64,000 nucleotides of DNA from DASWUZ01 sp036401375 (GTDB lineage Bacteria > Acidobacteriota > Terriglobia > Terriglobales > Acidobacteriaceae), in NCBI GenBank assembly GCA_036401375.1, contig DASWVB010000027.1, positions 226,005-290,004 of the forward strand, in the 5' to 3' direction. Every line of letters begins with the position of its first letter. Position 1 is the stretch's first letter. Shown piece after piece: positions 60,990 through 64,000 of this stretch. The notes under the pieces are model-generated. The model worked only from the letters and a program-made list of their open reading frames with translations, was not told the origin of the DNA and searched no databases. Both the position numbers and the translations under genes were made by a program.

Positions 60990-62126
60990 ATGCGCATGTT
61001 TCGTTCGGTTCGTGTTTTATCGCTCGCTCTACTGATGATGGCCGCTCCACTGGCATCGTTCGGCGGCGTATTCCTCTCTGTGTCCTTTGGGCCTCCGCCG
61101 CTGCCTGTCTATGAGCAGCCGCTTTGCCCCGGTGATGGATATATCTGGACTCCGGGCTACTGGGCGTACGGGGATGAGGGTTACTTCTGGGTGCCGGGTA
61201 CGTGGGTGATGGCGCCGCGTGTCGGCTTCCTCTGGACCCCGGGCTACTGGGGCTGGGGCGGCGGGGCATTTATCTTCCACGAGGGCTACTGGGGGCCGCA
61301 CATCGGCTTCTATGGCGGCATCAACTACGGCTACGGCTACGGCGGGCACGGCTATGAGGGCGGGTACTGGGACCACGACCACTTCTCGTATAACCGGTCC
61401 GTGAACAACATCAACGTGACCAACGTGCACAACGTCTATAACAAGACAGTGATCAACAACGTGACCGTGAACAGGGTGAGCTACAACGGCGGCCAGGGCG
61501 GCTTGAATGAGCGTCCCCGCACCGAGGAACTAGCCGCCCAGCGTGAGTCTCATGTCCAGGCCACGCAGGTGCAGATGCAGCACATGCAGGCAGCCAGTAC
61601 GAACCGCGCGCAGTTTGCGTCGGTCAACCACGGCCAGCCAGCCATCGCTGCTACTCCGCGTCCCGGCGCGTTCAATGAGCGGGGAGTGGTGGCGGCCCGG
61701 CCTGCCAGCAGCTACCAGGCAAATAACCGCAATGGTGGATACAACGGCAACGGTTCGCGCCCTCTGATCACGGCGCACCAGCCTCAGAATGGCGCCAACC
61801 GCCCGGCCTACCAGCCTGGGAATGCGCCGGCCAACCGCGGCTATAACAACAGCTACAACGGTGGCTACAACAACGGTAATAATGTGAATCGCCAGGTTGC
61901 TCCTGCGCACCAGAACGCCAATCCTGGTCAGTACAATCAACGCACGCAGCCGCAGTACGCTCCGCGGCAGAACAGCCAGCCGCAGTACGTTCCGCGACAG
62001 AACAATAACCAGCCCCAGTACGCGCCACAGCAGCACAACAATGCACCCCGGAACAGCCCTGCACCTCGGACGGAGAACGCTCCCCGGCAAGAGGAGCACC
62101 GCGATGAACCACACGGCCGCCGCTGA
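60990..62126 (+). CDS. YXWGXW-repeat secreted protein
   Basis: 378-residue exported protein. A signal peptide (LSLALLMMAAPLASFGG) is followed by aromatic repeats: DGYIWTPGYWAYGDEGYFWV, then GFLWTPGYWGWGGGAF and FHEGYWGPHIGFYGG, the YXWGXW family pattern. The second half is Asn/Gln-rich and low-complexity (NNRNGGYNGN; QPQYAPRQN), probably disordered. Function is unknown; the family is common in acidobacteria. GAGGG precedes the ATG. Confidence 0.85.
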   Translation: MRMFRSVRVLSLALLMMAAPLASFGGVFLSVSFGPPPLPVYEQPLCPGDGYIWTPGYWAYGDEGYFWVPGTWVMAPRVGFLWTPGYWGWGGGAFIFHEGYWGPHIGFYGGINYGYGYGGHGYEGGYWDHDHFSYNRSVNNINVTNVHNVYNKTVINNVTVNRVSYNGGQGGLNERPRTEELAAQRESHVQATQVQMQHMQAASTNRAQFASVNHGQPAIAATPRPGAFNERGVVAARPASSYQANNRNGGYNGNGSRPLITAHQPQNGANRPAYQPGNAPANRGYNNSYNGGYNNGNNVNRQVAPAHQNANPGQYNQRTQPQYAPRQNSQPQYVPRQNNNQPQYAPQQHNNAPRNSPAPRTENAPRQEEHRDEPHGRR

Positions 62127-62161
62127 CTGACGTCAACACCGGTGACCTTGTATCCGTAGAA

Positions 62162-62197
62162 ACAGATGGCCCGCGGCGACTGCTGCGGGCCATCTGT
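62162..62197. terminator. Hairpin between convergent YXWGXW and kdsC-like genes
   Basis: Perfect 13-bp stem (62162-62174 with 62185-62197) and a 10-base loop, followed by only three T on the plus strand. Likely a terminator for one or both genes. Confidence 0.7.
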
Positions 62198-62240
62198 CAT
62201 TTGAGAAGCGGGTAGACTCGCCGGCCGGGAGTGCTGAAGT

Positions 62241-62819
62241 CTATCCCTTGATGTACGTCTCGATAGCCTCCTCGAGCAGGCCCTTTGCGGACAGGATGAA
62301 CTCGATGGCGTCGCGTCCGGCTCCATAGCCGCCGCTGTTCGGGGTCACGAAGTGGGCTGCGTCCTTCACCTGCTGGCGGGCGTTCGCCACCGCGATTGCC
62401 AATCCGCAGACGCGCATCACGGGCAGGTCGATCACATCGTCGCCCACGTAGGCGATCTCCTCGAGGGTGATCGACTCCCTGGCCAGGATATCGTTGACCG
62501 CGCGCATCTTGAACTTCTGCCCCATGTAAACGAATTCGAGGCTGAGATCGCGCGCGCGGATCGCAACTGTGTCCGACTCCCGCCGTGTGATGACGCCGCA
62601 CTTGAGTCCGCCGATCCGGGCCAGTGAAAAGCCGGCGCCGTCATGGGCGCTGAAGCCCTTGGGCTCGACGGAAGACCCTTTCGCGTCAGGCGCGGCGTTT
62701 GGATCGTCTGCAAAGGGCGTCGGGAGCACCCAGATTTTGCCGTCGGTGAGCACACCGTCAACGTCGAAGAGAATGATCTTGATGCGGCGGGCGCGCTCCG
62801 CCGCAGAGAGGGAGGACAT
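62241..62819 (-). CDS. kdsC: KdsC-like HAD phosphatase (KDO-8-phosphate phosphatase type)
   Basis: 192-residue C0-type HAD phosphatase. FDVDGVLTDG at 18-27 gives nucleophile D19 and D21; ITRRES supplies the motif-II Ser/Thr region, and YVGDDVIDLPVM the motif-III Asp pair. In Gram-negatives KdsC removes phosphate from KDO-8-P for lipid A core synthesis. An insert of about 20 residues (PTPFADDPNAAPDAKGS...) after motif I is not in E. coli KdsC. ATG 62819 is chosen; no clear ribosome site. Confidence 0.85.
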   Translation of the reverse strand: MSSLSAAERARRIKIILFDVDGVLTDGKIWVLPTPFADDPNAAPDAKGSSVEPKGFSAHDGAGFSLARIGGLKCGVITRRESDTVAIRARDLSLEFVYMGQKFKMRAVNDILARESITLEEIAYVGDDVIDLPVMRVCGLAIAVANARQQVKDAAHFVTPNSGGYGAGRDAIEFILSAKGLLEEAIETYIKG

Positions 62820-62900
62820 AACAGGATTGTACTGTCGTGTCCTCCGATTTGTGATCACGGGTGCTTCAGGTGAGGAGCGGCCGCAGCCGCGTACGCCGCC

Positions 62901-63170
62901 CTAACAGGGACAGTGTTCCTGCTCCGGCTCCAGTACCGCAGTGTGGACATCAGTCCAGGAGTCATCAACGGCCACATAGGTGCGTTGGAAGTAAGTATCG
63001 TCGACTACGTAGGTTTCGCCGTCTTCGCCGTGGATGATCCAGTCACCGCTCTCTACGTGGCGGAACCCGGTGTCGGTGGTGATGGTGGTGGGAACGGCGC
63101 ACTGGGTGGCATCCACCAACAGCGGCCTTCTGGTACGGAATACACTCACTACTTCTACCTCCAGCGGCAT
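62901..63170 (-). CDS. Small hypothetical protein with PGDYG-like motif
   Basis: 89-residue protein, start ATG 63170 (MPLEVEVVSVFRTRRPLLVD). It contains ESGDWIIHGEDGETYVVDDT, resembling the PGDYIV-type motif of small uncharacterised proteins, and FQRTY downstream. It ends EHCPC, with two Cys that could matter. Function is unknown. The longer frame (from 63341) is not favoured. Confidence 0.6.
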   Translation of the reverse strand: MPLEVEVVSVFRTRRPLLVDATQCAVPTTITTDTGFRHVESGDWIIHGEDGETYVVDDTYFQRTYVAVDDSWTDVHTAVLEPEQEHCPC

Positions 63171-63370
63171 TGCAGTTTGCCGTCTTTCGCTCACAATAGG
63201 ACGCATTCCTAGCCCTATATGATGCCGAAGTTTGTATGTTATACGCAGAAAGCGGGTCGTGCGGCCTCTTTCGCGCATAAATATACATTGTGTTTCACAG
63301 GCGCGCCCCGCTGGTAATGATGGAGCCGCGAAGGCGAACATCCGACGAAAAGCGCGCTAGAATAAGCCGC

Positions 63371-64000
63371 ATGCCCCTTCCGCTTTTTTCCCCGGAGACC
63401 TCAAACGCGCCAAGCCTGATACCGGAGGGTCTCGCATGGGCGCATCCGGTGGTGAGCGAGTGGTTCGTGCGGCGCTTTGGCACAGCTACCGAACCGCAGG
63501 AGCAGGGCTGGCCCTGCATCCTGGAGCGTCGGCCCACGCTGATCTCTGCGCCGACCGGGTCAGGCAAGACGCTGGCAGCCTTCCTCATCTGCATTGACCG
63601 CCTGCTGCGCAAGGCCATCGAGGGCCGCCTCGACGCGATCACGGAAGTTGTCTACGTCTCGCCCCTCAAGGCCCTCGGCAATGACATACAGAAGAATCTC
63701 GACGGGCCGCTCCGGGAGATCCAGCAGCTCGCCATGGAGCGCGGCTACCTGTGTCCCGAGATTCGCACGGCAGTCAGGACCGGGGACACCCTGCCCGCAG
63801 AGCGCCGCAGGATGCTTGTGCGGCCGCCCCACATCCTGGTAACGACACCGGAGTCGCTCTACATCCTGCTCACGGCCGAAAAGAGCCGCAACAACCTGCG
63901 CCGGGTAGAGACGGTGATCGTGGACGAGATCCACGCGATGGCCGACGACAAGCGCGGCTCACACCTTGCAATCACGCTGGAGAGGCTGGATGCGCTGGTT
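63371..64000 (+). CDS. lhr: Lhr-like DEAD/DEAH-box helicase, 3' end outside window
   Basis: First 210 residues of a large superfamily-2 helicase related to Lhr, a DNA-repair helicase. Motif I APTGSGKTLAAFL, motif Ia YVSPLKALGNDI, the ILVTTPESLY motif Ib region and motif II VDEIHAM are visible. The VSEWFVRRFGTATEPQEQGWPCI segment upstream matches Lhr-type Q-motif regions. The remainder, including winged-helix domains, lies beyond position 64000. Confidence 0.85.
   Translation, partial: MPLPLFSPETSNAPSLIPEGLAWAHPVVSEWFVRRFGTATEPQEQGWPCILERRPTLISAPTGSGKTLAAFLICIDRLLRKAIEGRLDAITEVVYVSPLKALGNDIQKNLDGPLREIQQLAMERGYLCPEIRTAVRTGDTLPAERRRMLVRPPHILVTTPESLYILLTAEKSRNNLRRVETVIVDEIHAMADDKRGSHLAITLERLDALV

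Overview
This is a GC-rich window (by eye roughly 60% G+C) from a soil-type acidobacterium, most likely class Terriglobia (the Granulicella/Terriglobus/Edaphobacter group). That placement is inferred from gene content: a VWFA-related protein of the acidobacterial type, two Oar-like TonB-dependent receptors with carboxypeptidase-regulatory N-termini, large secreted BNR/sortilin-like propellers, a DUF5666 secreted protein, GH2 and GH16 glycosidases, a YXWGXW-repeat protein and a DUF3309 micro-protein. No rRNA, CRISPR array, integrase, transposase or phage capsid/terminase gene was seen.

Positions 1-16134 (minus strand) hold most of an extracellular contractile injection system (eCIS, Afp/PVC-like). 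In transcription order: sheath, gp19-type tube, a CxxC gp28-like baseplate protein, a proline-rich eCIS protein, the DUF4255 cap protein (Afp16/Pvc16-like), the AAA+ ATPase (Afp15-like), an 85-aa unknown, a 1184-aa DUF4157 cargo with a C-terminal HNH/EndoNS-like nuclease motif, a CIS tube-initiator protein, a LysM protein (Afp7-like), a spike split into gpD-like and gpV-like proteins, a PAAR-like tip, gp25 and a baseplate-J-like protein that runs off the left end. Most junctions are 4-nt overlaps, so the genes look translationally coupled. Tape-measure and fibre genes are not in view and may lie beyond position 1.

Divergent from the sheath gene (16333-17346) is a Fic/DUF4172 protein in which the catalytic His, the catalytic Arg and the auto-inhibitory Glu are all replaced while the C-terminal winged helix is kept. 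It is an apparent pseudo-Fic and possibly the regulator of the eCIS.

17446-23137: a PfkB sugar kinase, a 51-aa DUF3309 membrane protein with a TTG start, tRNA-Gly(CCC), a GH16 lipoprotein, a YtxH protein with a clear terminator, and clpC.

23138-30297: a minus-strand cluster of a secreted propeller, a LolC/E-like permease, a GlcNAc-type glycosyltransferase and a LolD-like ATPase, preceded by a zinc alcohol dehydrogenase.

30355-40437: an S55 (SpoIVB-like) peptidase divergent from a VWFA protein, then a DUF885 metallopeptidase-like protein, an Oar-like TonB receptor and a DUF5666 protein.

40844-48390: sugar use and translation. A FucP-type sugar symporter, an EfpL/YeiP-type EF-P paralogue, an ACS-type MFS transporter, and a GH2 beta-galactosidase coupled to a ROK kinase.

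48519-58244: two paralogous secreted BNR/sortilin-like propellers flank a second Oar-like TonB receptor. 58379-64000: membrane-anchored MsrA, a polytopic membrane protein, a YXWGXW protein, a KdsC-like phosphatase, a small unknown, and the start of an Lhr-type helicase.
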